Counted from the stretch's first letter, positions 17,231-26,017 are shown. The stretch is DNA of 41,724 nt from Balneolaceae bacterium (GCA_007694035.1 RECM01000088.1:1-41724), one strand, 5' to 3'. Numbers and translations are program-made. The notes: generated by a model from the letters alone, not told the origin.

Positions 17231-17541
17231 ACTTCCTCCATCGTACACTTGAGCGGGAAACCTGCGGTCTGACTTGCCTGGTGTACCATGTCAACTTTTG
17301 TTTCAGCAATCTGTTTTGTGTAAACGCCGCAAACACCGGTTCCTTTGTTGTGAACATCTGTGGTTATCTGAATAGCTTCTTCTACAGTACGTTTGAATAT
17401 GGAAACAAGTACCTGAACTACAAAATCAAAGGTAGTATAATCGTCGTTGATCAGCAGAACACGAAACTTCGGTGGTTCCTCGGTTTCTTCGCGTATCTGA
17501 TCGGACAATTCAATTTCACTTTCAATTCCCGGGTAAGACAT
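17227..17541 (-). CDS. clpS: ATP-dependent Clp protease adaptor ClpS
   Basis: A 104-residue adaptor that binds N-degron substrates and hands them to ClpA. The core reads FRVLLINDDYTTFDFVVQVL, then the helix with TVEEAIQITTDVHNKG and the ending TKVDMVHQ. The Asn-Asp-Asp and the following hydrophobic pocket residues needed for N-end recognition are present. The acidic N-terminal tail (about 1-25) is disordered-looking and corresponds to the part that enters the ClpA pore. It is the first gene of the clpS-clpA operon and has a well-matched promoter at 17585-17615. Confidence 0.95.
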   Translation of the reverse strand: MSYPGIESEIELSDQIREETEEPPKFRVLLINDDYTTFDFVVQVLVSIFKRTVEEAIQITTDVHNKGTGVCGVYTKQIAETKVDMVHQASQTAGFPLKCTMEEV

Positions 17542-17584
17542 TTCTTGTTAACTATAGCGCCGGTATTAACATTTCTGACGACTT

Positions 17585-17615
17585 CAAAACTACATCATTA
17601 TATTCCGGACACAAA
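17585..17615 (-). promoter_or_regulatory. Bacteroidota-type promoter of clpS-clpA
   Basis: On the minus strand TTTG (17615-17612), 19 bp, then TAGTTTTG (17592-17585), an exact fit to TTTG-N19-TAnnTTTG. The leader to the clpS ATG would be about 37-40 nt. This match and the one before tRNA-Ser support the phylum assignment. Confidence 0.6.
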
Positions 17616-17996
17616 AAATGTTCCGGTTTTTCCGGTTTTTGAAGAAGATTTCCATGATTTTACATAAGCTAATATAGTTCAGCAACGTTTCACAGGATAC
17701 AGTAAACCGGAATGAAATATATATGTTAAAATACTTTAACAAGTTATGTAAATTTTGTGACTGTTGCCGTACAGATTGGGAAGTGAACCCGGTTGCAAGT
17801 GTATATTGATTATTTCCGGTCTTTTCCGGAGTATTCGCCGGTTTATTTTCCAATTATCAAATCTGTGGTTTTAATGCTCAATGCCTTAGATTAAACGGCG
17901 GATGAGTATATTAACCGGATGAGTATATTTAACTGTAAAAAGTGGAATACTAAAGCCGGGAAAACAACGCAATTACATCAAAAAAGTCAGGAATGA
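17616..17996. other. A+T-rich divergent intergenic region between clpS and the OlsF-like gene
   Basis: No ORF with credible composition and no RNA gene was found here. It holds repeated CCGG-centred words (TTCCGGTTTTTCCGG, GGTCTTTTCCGGAG) and, near the right end, the tandem repeat at 17899-17933. It must contain the promoter of the downstream plus-strand gene. Confidence 0.6.
17899..17933. promoter_or_regulatory. Tandem 17/18-bp direct repeat upstream of the OlsF-like gene
   Basis: CGGATGAGTATATTAAC (17899-17915) is followed immediately by CGGATGAGTATATTTAAC (17916-17933); the copies differ by one inserted T. It ends 63 bp before the start codon at 17997. Each copy includes a TATATT core resembling a -7 element, so the duplication may give two promoter or operator copies. 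Confidence 0.5.
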
Positions 17997-19850
17997 ATGG
18001 TGCCCAGCAGGCCGGATAAGAAAATTTTCAAACTGGATGTCGATTTTGACAGCCGTTATGCGAACAAGTTGTTCGGCATGGTAAAACGGCCGCTGGAGAA
18101 GATTCTGAGCATGGATGAACTGAATCTAACCTACTGGAATGCGAGAGATGTGGAAGAAAATGACAGGCACTTCTCTGTCAGTCTCCTTGAATCTATGAAT
18201 GTCCGCTATGAAATTACGGACAAAGACCTCCTCAAGATTCCGAAGACCGGAAAGATCGTTGTTGTATCGAACCATCCCTTTGGCGGCATAGAGGGTGTGA
18301 TCATGGGTGCCATTCTGAAGTCTGTGCGCCCTGATTCCCGGATCATGGCCAACTTTCTGCTGGAGCGCGTACCTGAATTGCGCGACCTTTTTATTTTTGT
18401 AAATCCCTTCGGTTCGAAGAGTGCGGTAAGGGCCAACATCAATTCGCTCAAATTCACCATCGAACACCTGAACAATGGCGGGGCACTTGGTGTATTTCCG
18501 GCAGGCGAGGTGGCCCATATGAAGTGGAGTAACCGGGAGATATCCGATCCCGAATGGAGCGATACTATTGCGCGTATCATCCGGAAAACGGAATGCCCGG
18601 TGCTGCCCATGTATTTCAACGGGTTTAACGGTATGATTTTTCAGCTCGCCGGCCTTATCCACCCCCGCCTGCGTACCATGATGCTTCCGAGAGAGTTTGT
18701 GAACAAAGTGGACAAGAAGATTGAAATCCGCATTGGCAAGCTAATACCCTTCAGTAAAATCAAAAGTTTCGAAACGGATGCCGAAGCGATCAGCTATCTG
18801 AGGCAGCGCACCATGCTGCTCAAGAACAGGGATGAGGCTGACAAGGACGAATCCCGGTCGTCGATGGCCATCACGATGAAAAAAGAGGGTTATGCCCCGG
18901 TGATCGATCCGGTAGATAGTGAGCTGCTCGAAGATGATATAGTAAACCTGCCGGCACGGCAGAAACTGCTCGAAAGTGGTGAATTTGATGTCTATTATGC
19001 CAATTTCAAGCAGATTCCCAATATCATGCGGGAAATCGGACGGCTCCGGGAGATCGCTTTCAGAGATACGGATGAGGGCACCGGCAAGGAGCTTGACCTC
19101 GACTGGTACGATGAACACTATATGCATTTGTTCATCTGGAACCGGGAAAAACGTGAACTGGTAGGCGCTTACCGGCTGGGCAGGACAGACAATATCTGCA
19201 AAAAAATCGGCAGTGAGGGTTTGTACACAACCACACTGTTCAAAATAAAAAAATCGCTGCTTCAGGATATCAATCCGGCCCTGGAAATGGGTCGTTCCTT
19301 TATCCGGCCGGAGTACCAGCGCAGTTTTGCACCGCTGTTACTGCTTTGGAAAGGCATTGGGCATTACGTGCACCGGTATCCGAAGTATAAAATACTGTTC
19401 GGGCCAGTTAGTATAAGCAATGATTATGAAACCAGTTCCCGGCAGCTGATGGTAGCATTTCTGATGGTCCATAATTTTTTGCCCGAGATGGCCAAAAAAG
19501 TTAAACCCGTAACTCCGTTTAAATCGTCGGGCAAAATCCGTATGACCCACGGCAAAAAAGATAAAGGCCTGATCGATATTGATGATGTTTCGGATATGAT
19601 TTCCGACATCGAGGAGGACAAAAAAGGCATTCCCATTCTGCTCAAACAGTATCTGAAACTGGGTGGCAAACTGCTCGGGTTTAATGTAGACCCCTCGTTT
19701 GCCGATGCGCTCGACGGTCTTATTCTTGTGGATCTTACCAAAACCGATCCGCGGATACTCAATCGTTATATGCCTAAAGGCGGCATTGAAGAGTTTCTGG
19801 AATACCACTCCGGCAAAGCGAAAGCGGTCGAAGGCGAAAAATCACAGTAA
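17997..19850 (+). CDS. Bifunctional acyltransferase, OlsF-like aminolipid (ornithine/glycine lipid) synthase
   Basis: A 617-residue two-domain fusion. The N-terminal half is a PlsC/OlsA-type O-acyltransferase with the HX4(D/E) motif SNHPFGGIEG (His93, Glu99) and the later FPAGEVAHMK loop. The C-terminal half (about 320-500) is a hemolysin-like GNAT N-acyltransferase (OlsB type) with GRLREIAFRDTDEGTG and GRSFIRPEYQ. This domain order is that of OlsF, shown in Flavobacterium johnsoniae and Serratia to make ornithine lipid alone by acylating first the amine and then the hydroxyl group. The amino acid used here (ornithine, glycine or other) is not visible. About 110 extra residues follow the GNAT domain. 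It stands alone on the plus strand. Confidence 0.85.
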   Translation: MVPSRPDKKIFKLDVDFDSRYANKLFGMVKRPLEKILSMDELNLTYWNARDVEENDRHFSVSLLESMNVRYEITDKDLLKIPKTGKIVVVSNHPFGGIEGVIMGAILKSVRPDSRIMANFLLERVPELRDLFIFVNPFGSKSAVRANINSLKFTIEHLNNGGALGVFPAGEVAHMKWSNREISDPEWSDTIARIIRKTECPVLPMYFNGFNGMIFQLAGLIHPRLRTMMLPREFVNKVDKKIEIRIGKLIPFSKIKSFETDAEAISYLRQRTMLLKNRDEADKDESRSSMAITMKKEGYAPVIDPVDSELLEDDIVNLPARQKLLESGEFDVYYANFKQIPNIMREIGRLREIAFRDTDEGTGKELDLDWYDEHYMHLFIWNREKRELVGAYRLGRTDNICKKIGSEGLYTTTLFKIKKSLLQDINPALEMGRSFIRPEYQRSFAPLLLLWKGIGHYVHRYPKYKILFGPVSISNDYETSSRQLMVAFLMVHNFLPEMAKKVKPVTPFKSSGKIRMTHGKKDKGLIDIDDVSDMISDIEEDKKGIPILLKQYLKLGGKLLGFNVDPSFADALDGLILVDLTKTDPRILNRYMPKGGIEEFLEYHSGKAKAVEGEKSQ

Positions 19851-19874
19851 ATTCTCGCATACTAACTACACGTA

Positions 19875-21146
19875 TTACCTTGTTGTGATCCCGGTTAGCT
19901 GCGGTCTGCCGACGGTGCCGCTTACGGGCACATAAACACGGTTGCCATCCCACTGAAGCTGCCAGCGCATGAAGGTTTCGAGCCCGCGCACAAGCTGAAC
20001 AACTGATGGGTCCATATCATATAATTCGAACGTACCACCGGCAAGTTGCGATGCCGGCAGATCTTCTTCACCCAGAAAGGTGACCATGTTGAAACGGACT
20101 TTCGTAAATGCCGTTTCGGCTTCCCTTACAGCAAATTCAAGCCGGTTTTCAAGCAGAAGCACCTCGCCTTCGAGCCGGGAGATTGCCAGCGGCTGGAACG
20201 GTACACCGAGCATCCTGAACATCGGCTGAAGCTGCTGTTCCATGGCTGTTGAAGGATTGATAACGGCCCGGCCGGCCGAAAACCGCAGCACGAGGTCGTC
20301 GGTATTCAGATCGCCGTTGAGAATATCGACCGTGGTAAGCAGTGTGGCCTGCAGGTTCCCGGCGTTCAGCACACCGGGGTTGCCCGGAATGGTTACCTGA
20401 TAGTCTGGTGAGGTTGCATCCAGGTGAAACTCGAGGTCTATCCGATGGGGCAGCAGAGAATCGCCGGATACATGAAGCTGGGCGTTACCGCGTAGTTCTG
20501 CCCTGTTGGCCTCATTCTCCGCTACAAATTCCCTGATATGAAAACGGTGATCTTCAGGGGTGTATTCAACGTCGATTGTGATCAGACCGGTGTTCATCAA
20601 CCCGTTGCCGGCAGTAAATCCGGGCAGCGATGTTACCGAACCGATACTAAACTCCGGGTTCTCAAGCTTCACGCTGAACCGGTGATGCCCGGAAGGCAGG
20701 ATACCGCTGAAGACGGAATTGCTAAAGTCCTGCAGGCTGCCTTCCTGCGTCCATACGGCCTCTTCCGAAATCAGAAATAGCGCATGCTCATCGTGCTGGT
20801 ACATGAATGATGAGGCCTGAATATCATACCGGGCTATCTTGCCGAATGTGGTTTCAGATGGTGAGAATACGATCCTGAAAAAATCGGCATGGCTCAGTTT
20901 AAGATTCAGCTCACCCGAACTGAACCGGGCCGGATAATCGGTACCGGTATAGGTGAAATCCGATATGGTGACCACCGCGGCATAGGGACGTGTATGTACA
21001 CGGCTGTATGTGAGGTCCCGTCCGGGCTCCTCAGAAAGGATGCTGAGGGCGGTTTCAACCGATTTGGTCACTATAACCGAAATGCTGAAGTGCAGCCCGA
21101 AAAGAATGATCAGGATGATGAAAATGGTGATGAATAGTCGTTTCAT
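19875..21146 (-). CDS. Membrane-anchored protein of unknown function (AsmA/DUF945-like architecture)
   Basis: A 423-residue protein with one N-terminal membrane anchor (about residues 4-24, LFITIFIILIILFGLHFSIS), then a long region of alternating beta-strand character (LTYSRVHTRPYAAVVTISDFTYTG, GELNLKLSHADFFRI). The pattern recalls periplasmic AsmA-like or DUF945-type proteins, but no family motif is secure. Its ATG overlaps the hisS stop (ATGA at 21143-21146), so it is co-translated with histidyl-tRNA synthetase; the link is probably one of operon economy, not function. It is convergent with the OlsF-like gene, 24 bp apart. Confidence 0.7.
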   Translation of the reverse strand: MKRLFITIFIILIILFGLHFSISVIVTKSVETALSILSEEPGRDLTYSRVHTRPYAAVVTISDFTYTGTDYPARFSSGELNLKLSHADFFRIVFSPSETTFGKIARYDIQASSFMYQHDEHALFLISEEAVWTQEGSLQDFSNSVFSGILPSGHHRFSVKLENPEFSIGSVTSLPGFTAGNGLMNTGLITIDVEYTPEDHRFHIREFVAENEANRAELRGNAQLHVSGDSLLPHRIDLEFHLDATSPDYQVTIPGNPGVLNAGNLQATLLTTVDILNGDLNTDDLVLRFSAGRAVINPSTAMEQQLQPMFRMLGVPFQPLAISRLEGEVLLLENRLEFAVREAETAFTKVRFNMVTFLGEEDLPASQLAGGTFELYDMDPSVVQLVRGLETFMRWQLQWDGNRVYVPVSGTVGRPQLTGITTR

Positions 21147-22417
21147 AATAATTGCACAGGTGGCATTAGCCGGGTTATAATTTCGTCGGGGGTGAGCATC
21201 TGTTCATCGCTCTCAATCATATTCCGTAACGTGAACCGGCCCTGATTTAGCTCTTCTTCACCCACAATTATGCAATACCTGGCCTGTTCACGGTTGGCAT
21301 CCTTCATCTGGGCCTTGACCGACCGTCCGGCAAAATCCATCGTAGCCGCGATACCCGTCGCTCTGAGTGATTTCAGCGTTTTAAGGCCCCATTTTTCGGC
21401 CTCTTCGCCGCGGGTAACAATGTAGACATCGGGAATGGGATCAGCCCCGGGGGTTATTCCAAGCGCATCGCAGGCTATCAGGAACCGCTCCATGCCCGAC
21501 GCGAATCCGACAGCAGGGGTTGGCCTGCCTCCGATCTCTTCGATGAGCAGATCATAACGTCCGCCGCCGCCGAGGGCGTCCTGAGAACCCAGGTCGGGAC
21601 TCACCAGTTCAAATGCGGTTTTGGTGTAATAGTCGAGCCCGCGAACCAGGCGGGGATCTTCCGTGTAGCTGATACCCAGCAGGCCGAGACGTTCCTTAAC
21701 CCCGGCATAGTGATCCAGGCACTCCTCATTCAGATAATCGGTGATGAGGGGCGCGCCGGCGATAAAGGGCTGGTCTTCCTCCTCCTTCGAATCGAGGATG
21801 CGCATCGGGTTGGTCTCAAACCGCTGCTGCGAGATCTCGCTCAGGTGGCTGAGTTTGGGCCTGAAATAGTGCTGAAGGGCCTCTTTGTAGGCTTTGCGCG
21901 ACTCAGGATCGCCCACCGAATTCAATTTCAGGGTGGTGTTTCTGATGCCGGCCTTCTCATAGATTCGGGCCATAAACGCGATAATTTCCGCATCGGCAGC
22001 GGGAGCATCACTGCCGATCAGCTCAGCGCCAAACTGGTGAAACTGCCGCTGCCGGCCTTTTTGCGGCCGTTCGGCACGGAACATGGGCCCGATGTAGTAC
22101 AGCTTCTGTGTGCCCCCGCGCTGGTCGAGATGGTGCTGGATATAGGCCCTGGCAACAGGAGCAGTACACTCGGGCCGGAGCACGTAATTGTCTTCGCCGC
22201 GGCTGAAGGTGAACATCTCTTTCGATACAATGTCGGTAAGCTGCCCGATACCCCGGGCGATCAGTTCGGTTGGTTCGAGTACCGGGGTGCGGATTTCCCG
22301 GAAATGAAACTCACGGGCAGTTTCGTGGATAATCTTTTCGATAGCCTGCCACTGTTCCGATTCCCCGGGCAGTATGTCGACCATTCCGTGATGGGTTCTG
22401 AAGCTGTCTTTTGCCAT
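21143..22417 (-). CDS. hisS: Histidyl-tRNA synthetase
   Basis: A 424-residue class II aminoacyl-tRNA synthetase that charges tRNA-His. Visible landmarks are GMVDILPGES at the N-terminus, motif 1 around IRTPVLEPTELIARGIG, motif 2 FRAERPQKGRQRQFHQFG, the histidine-specific LVRGLDYYTKTAFE and motif 3 region GGGGRYD with PAVGFASGMER. The C-terminal anticodon-binding domain begins at about residue 330 (DVYIVTRGEEAEKWG). Length is normal. It overlaps the downstream unknown membrane gene by 4 bp. A TATCTTTG -7-like element lies 27 bp before the start codon. Confidence 0.97.
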   Translation of the reverse strand: MAKDSFRTHHGMVDILPGESEQWQAIEKIIHETAREFHFREIRTPVLEPTELIARGIGQLTDIVSKEMFTFSRGEDNYVLRPECTAPVARAYIQHHLDQRGGTQKLYYIGPMFRAERPQKGRQRQFHQFGAELIGSDAPAADAEIIAFMARIYEKAGIRNTTLKLNSVGDPESRKAYKEALQHYFRPKLSHLSEISQQRFETNPMRILDSKEEEDQPFIAGAPLITDYLNEECLDHYAGVKERLGLLGISYTEDPRLVRGLDYYTKTAFELVSPDLGSQDALGGGGRYDLLIEEIGGRPTPAVGFASGMERFLIACDALGITPGADPIPDVYIVTRGEEAEKWGLKTLKSLRATGIAATMDFAGRSVKAQMKDANREQARYCIIVGEEELNQGRFTLRNMIESDEQMLTPDEIITRLMPPVQLL

Positions 22418-22443
22418 GTTTGATGCACTGTTTATTTAGTGCG

Positions 22444-22451
22444 CAAAGATA
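22444..22451 (-). promoter_or_regulatory. Candidate -7 element of hisS
   Basis: TATCTTTG on the minus strand fits TAnnTTTG and would place the transcript start about 20 nt before the hisS ATG. No convincing -33 TTG was found at 19-21 bp, so this is a half match. Confidence 0.3.
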
Positions 22452-22540
22452 CGGTGAATGGGGGTAAAGCGCATGGAAAAGTAAGCGGGTACCAGTACAG
22501 ATTTATTCAGGCAGTAACTGAACTCCGGCTGCCGGACAGC

Positions 22541-23500
22541 TCAGTAAACCATCCTCCCAAAAATCTGTGCCACACTGTTCAGCCACTTCACCCGGCGGCT
22601 CATTACATACACATGATAGGGGTAGGTTACCACTTCAGGGCCAAACCGCATGAAGAACTGGAATACCGATTCAATGGATGAGCCCTCGAAATCGAAAATC
22701 AAATCCCGTTGCCGTGCCCATTCAATACTGTGCGCCATCATTAAGGACCCTGCGTTCAGCTTTTTGTGATGCCAGTTGATGCCGCTCATGATGTTATAAG
22801 CCCGGTAGTTATCTTTGAGCAGCACCTGTGTACCAATTACTCCGAAATCCTCATGTTCCGCCTTGAACGCTGTGCAGAGGTTGTGCTCAATCATTGTGGT
22901 GAACAGCCGTTCAAATTCATCATACCTGAATGGATGCTGACGGCCGGCCCGCGCGAATGAAGTTTGCGTGTGTTTATATATGACCGCGGGATCATCGGTT
23001 TCAGAAATAGCGACTCCTTTCAGGGAAGCCCTGCGTATCTCATAGTTAAGGCCTTTGCTGTAGTTTGGGGGGGTACCGGGGTACTTAAGGCAGGTACGGA
23101 TTTTCCGCCGCCGGGTGGGCACAGGTAAATTCAATCCGGGCATTTCGCTGCCGGGAAGAAGGCTCAGGGCGAATACATCAAAATTCATGAGGCCATCTAT
23201 GATACCGCTGATCACATGATCCAGGGTCGCTTCGTCCAGATCGTCTTTCCAGACCGGGCCGTAGTAGGGGGTAAGCCGCGGTTTGACCACACGTTTCAGC
23301 CCCATACGGCGGTTCAGAAGCCAGGGGAAACCACCAATAATCTGCAGGCCGTCGAAGCAGGCCGATATGTGCAGTTCACCTTCCTTCCGGTGCCGTAACC
23401 AGGTGGATGTGTGGAAAACAGTCCCGTTTTTTTGTCTCAAGCAGAAACGGTCCCAGCCGGTGAATTCCTGTTCCTGCAATTCCCTGAAAACGAGTGCCAT
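22541..23500 (-). CDS. FemAB/BioF2-like GNAT-fold acyltransferase
   Basis: A 319-residue protein of the acyl-CoA N-acyltransferase fold, related to the FemAB/CelD-type (Acetyltransf_6) group. The typical tail is visible: AYNIMSGINWHHKKLNAGSLMMAHSIEWARQRDLIFDFEGS, then VFQFFMRFGPEVVTYPYHVYV. Such proteins in polysaccharide clusters attach acyl or aminoacyl groups to sugars or peptides. The frame is open to 23656, but the extension overlaps the upstream aminotransferase and is not protein-like. ATG 23500 lies 5 bp after that gene's stop, so they form an operon. The substrate is unknown. Confidence 0.75.
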   Translation of the reverse strand: MALVFRELQEQEFTGWDRFCLRQKNGTVFHTSTWLRHRKEGELHISACFDGLQIIGGFPWLLNRRMGLKRVVKPRLTPYYGPVWKDDLDEATLDHVISGIIDGLMNFDVFALSLLPGSEMPGLNLPVPTRRRKIRTCLKYPGTPPNYSKGLNYEIRRASLKGVAISETDDPAVIYKHTQTSFARAGRQHPFRYDEFERLFTTMIEHNLCTAFKAEHEDFGVIGTQVLLKDNYRAYNIMSGINWHHKKLNAGSLMMAHSIEWARQRDLIFDFEGSSIESVFQFFMRFGPEVVTYPYHVYVMSRRVKWLNSVAQIFGRMVY

Positions 23501-23505
23501 AATGG

Positions 23506-24771
23506 TCAGGTTTTGAGGGCCTCCACAACTGTTTTTACCACGTATTCCTGCTTGGCGGTACTCAGTTCGGGATAGATGGGCAGTGCGAGGGTCTGCTGTG
23601 CGGCGCAGTGTGATGCGGGGCAGTCTCCGGGCTTGTAACCCAGGTAGGCAAAACACTCCTGTTCGTGCAGGGGCACCGGGTAATAGATCGCATACCCGAT
23701 ATCTGCCTTGTCGAGTGCCGCCATCAGGTGGTCGCGCCGGGCTGTACGTATAACATACTGGTGGTAGATGTGGCGCCCGCCGTCATCCGGGTTCCCGGTT
23801 GTTTCGGCCGGAAGCACAATCTTGTCACTTTTATCGCTAAAACCGCAGGCTTCACCGGCCATGGCCGAACAGCGGGTATCGCATCCGAGCATGTCGTGGG
23901 TAATACCGATCCCCTCTTCGGTAAACAGGCGGTTGTATTTCATCGCCTTGTCGCGGCGGGCGGCCGACCAGTCGTCGAGATACTTCAGTTTCACACGAAC
24001 GATGGCAGCCTGAATGGCATCGAGACGGCTGTTGATGCCCACCATTTTGTGATAGTATTTGGGTTTGCCGCCGTGCAGCCTGATGATGCCTGTTTTTTCG
24101 GCCATGGCATCATCCTTTACGGTTATCAACCCGCCGTCGCCGTAAGCCCCGAGGTTTTTGCTGGGGAAAAAGCTGAAGCAGCCGAAATCACCGAAGGTAC
24201 CCGCCTGTTCATGCTTGTAGCTGGCCCCGATGGCCTGTGCCGCATCCTCGATCACCGCCAGACCGTATTGCTCGGCCAGTTCCAGCAGCGGATCCATATC
24301 GGCGCACTGCCCGTAGAGGTGAACGGGGATGATGGCCTTCACGCGGTCGGCATAGTTTTCAAATCGTTCGCACAGGGGGTGCTCGCCTTCGAGAAAGCTG
24401 CGTACCAGCGACGGCCTCAGGTTGTAATCGACCGGGTTGATGTCGATGAACACCGGCTCCGCACCCAGGCGGGCAATGGCCCCGCCCGTTGCAAAAAAAG
24501 TGTATGGCGATGTGATTACCAGGTCGCTCGGTTTGATGTCGATAGCCATTAGCGCCAGCAGAAGTGCATCGGATCCGGAGGCGCACCCGAGCGCGTGCCG
24601 GGCCCGGATATACCGTGCCAACTCATTTTCGAGGGTTTTTACCTCTGGACCCATTATGAAGTACTGTGACTCGAGCACACGGTCAACCGCTGCTTTTATC
24701 TCATCGCGGATGGAATCGTATTGCGCCTTAAGGTCGAGCAGCTCGACCGATTGTATTGAATTGGAAGACAT
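23506..24771 (-). CDS. DegT/DnrJ/EryC1/StrS-family nucleotide-sugar aminotransferase (WbpE-like)
   Basis: A 421-residue PLP enzyme. The cofactor lysine is Lys205 in FFPSKNLGAYGDGG, and Asp176 in EDAAQAIGA contacts the pyridine nitrogen. Members transfer an amino group from glutamate to a keto-sugar nucleotide. The 96-bp distant neighbour upstream is a WbpD-like acetyltransferase, so the pair resembles the WbpE-WbpD steps that make UDP-2,3-diacetamido sugars for lipopolysaccharide or glycans; the oxidase (WbpB) and dehydrogenase (WbpA) partners are not in this window. An unusual cysteine-containing insertion (GCDTRCSAMAGEACG, about 293-307) with a following loop sits before the C-terminal HQYVIRT segment. 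Confidence 0.88.
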   Translation of the reverse strand: MSSNSIQSVELLDLKAQYDSIRDEIKAAVDRVLESQYFIMGPEVKTLENELARYIRARHALGCASGSDALLLALMAIDIKPSDLVITSPYTFFATGGAIARLGAEPVFIDINPVDYNLRPSLVRSFLEGEHPLCERFENYADRVKAIIPVHLYGQCADMDPLLELAEQYGLAVIEDAAQAIGASYKHEQAGTFGDFGCFSFFPSKNLGAYGDGGLITVKDDAMAEKTGIIRLHGGKPKYYHKMVGINSRLDAIQAAIVRVKLKYLDDWSAARRDKAMKYNRLFTEEGIGITHDMLGCDTRCSAMAGEACGFSDKSDKIVLPAETTGNPDDGGRHIYHQYVIRTARRDHLMAALDKADIGYAIYYPVPLHEQECFAYLGYKPGDCPASHCAAQQTLALPIYPELSTAKQEYVVKTVVEALKT

Positions 24772-24867
24772 TAAATTATTTCAGTGTAAAAAATTCAGTC
24801 ATAAAAAGGGTTCATTACCAGGTTCAAACGGACATTGAGATAACCTCCCGGCATCAATCTGAGTACA

Positions 24868-25449
24868 TCACAATGCCAGGCTCACTTTTCCATCGTTGAT
24901 CACATATTTTTCACCGGTTTCCGTACACTGAGCCGTTCCGCTGTTGCCAAAATCGAGCCTCTGGCCTGCCCTGGAAACCCATCCGATCTGTCTGCCCGGC
25001 ACACCGACCACCAGGGCGTAGGCGGGTACGGGTTTCGTGATTACGGTTCCGGCTCCGATGAAAGCATACTCGCCGATAGGGTTACCGCACACAATAGTTG
25101 CGTTCGCGCCGATACTGGCTCCGCGGCCTACCGGCGTCAGCATGTACTCATCCTTCCGCTCCACATGGCTTCGCGGATTGATCACATTCGTGAACACCAT
25201 GCTGGGCCCGCAGAACACGTCATCTTCAAGAATAACCATATCGTATATCGACACGTTGTTCTGTACACGTACATTGTTGCCCAGCACCGCTTTGCTGCCC
25301 ACATAAACATTCTGCCCCAGCACACATTTTTTCCCGATTTTCGCGCCGGGCATCACGTGAACCCAGTGCCATATTTTCGTGCCCTCACCGATGTTGTGCG
25401 GTTCGTCGACAATCGCGGTTTCGTGGATGAAGTAATTATTATCAGCCAT
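24868..25449 (-). CDS. Left-handed beta-helix N-acetyltransferase, WbpD-like
   Basis: A 193-residue hexapeptide-repeat acyltransferase. The start YFIHETAIVDEPHNIGEG followed by TKIWHWVHVMPGAKIG is characteristic of UDP-2-acetamido-3-amino-glucuronate N-acetyltransferases (WbpD/WlbB). The repeats continue through KKCVLGQNVYVGSKAVLGNN and VQNNVSIYD to the capping segment PAYALVVGVPGRQIGWV. It acetylates the 3-amino group introduced by the neighbouring aminotransferase, using acetyl-CoA. It is the first gene of the surface-sugar set read on the minus strand; repeat region C lies upstream of its start. Confidence 0.88.
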   Translation of the reverse strand: MADNNYFIHETAIVDEPHNIGEGTKIWHWVHVMPGAKIGKKCVLGQNVYVGSKAVLGNNVRVQNNVSIYDMVILEDDVFCGPSMVFTNVINPRSHVERKDEYMLTPVGRGASIGANATIVCGNPIGEYAFIGAGTVITKPVPAYALVVGVPGRQIGWVSRAGQRLDFGNSGTAQCTETGEKYVINDGKVSLAL

Positions 25450-25574
25450 AGATATTCTGATATTCAGTAATTCTTATGTAAGGAGAGGTCAGAACCTCAA
25501 AATACGTGATTTTTGTTCTGTTCATAAACACAGATGGTACAGATGAGCGAATATTATGAACAGGCGGAATTTGG

Positions 25575-25710
25575 TGCATGATCTGGGGATTTAACAGGAA
25601 TTTTGAACAGGCGTGATTATGAACAATAGAACAATAGAATAGGGAACAATAGAATGGGGAAGTGGGTTTTTGTGCATGATACCGGGGATATACCGGATTT
25701 TTGAACAGGC
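25575..25710 (+). repeat. Two copies of a 38-bp direct repeat flanking an octamer block
   Basis: TGCATGATCTGGGGATTTAA... (25575-25612) and TGCATGATACCGGGGATATA... (25673-25710) both end in TTTTTGAACAGGC or TTTTGAACAGGC. Between them lies an octamer block GAACAATAGAACAATAG ending AATGGGGAAGTG (25621-25664), the same block as at 14390-14471 and 34808-34874. Confidence 0.75.
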
Positions 25711-25716
25711 CGGTTT

Positions 25717-25866
25717 TTGAGTTAGGGATATACGGAGCAATAGAGCAATTGAGTTTGGAAGTAAGGGATCAGTTGCCCCCCCTTCTGCCTCACGCCTTCT
25801 AACTTCTGCCTTTTGCTTTCTGCCTTTTCGCCGCCTTTTGCCCCCACTTTTGCCTTTTGCTTTGCG
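25717..25866 (+). repeat. Mosaic intergenic repeat, copy C (GAGTTAGGG module plus GCAAAAG-type block)
   Basis: The module GAGTTAGGGATATACGGAG... to TTTGGAAGTAA (25719-25763) is followed by a C-run and TTCTGCCTCACGCCTTCTAA (25783-25802), then TGCCTTTTGC/TTTCTGCC/TTTTCGCCG units to 25866. The order equals that of copy D at 34925-35098. Confidence 0.8.
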
Positions 25867-26017
25867 TCATGTATCTGATTTAGGTAGGGAGTAGTCAATT
25901 ATTCAGGGGGGGGTAAAGATTTCCGTCAATTTCTGTATTCTGTGGCAGCTCACAAGAATTTCGATATTATTAAACGTGGCAAACGGTAATATCGATTAAC
26001 GGCATATAAACTACCCT

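Larger units (their letters stand above)
25450..26017. other. 568-bp divergent intergenic region made mostly of repeats
   Basis: The two flanking genes point away from each other, so promoters for both must be here. Nearly half of it is repeat family C (25575-25866). Unique sequence remains at 25450-25570 and 25870-26017. No ORF or RNA gene is credible. Confidence 0.7.

Noticed and set aside
17590-17853. 87-codon minus-strand ORF upstream of clpS
   Set aside because: A+T-derived composition, overlaps the well-matched clpS promoter, no recognisable domain.
21710-22423. 237-codon plus-strand ORF opposite hisS
   Set aside because: Antisense to hisS, whose class II motifs are all intact; no ribosome-binding site and no family resemblance.
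23665-24552. 295-codon plus-strand ORF opposite the DegT aminotransferase
   Set aside because: It is antisense to a strongly recognised enzyme with intact PLP motifs, and its translation shows no domain or start signal.
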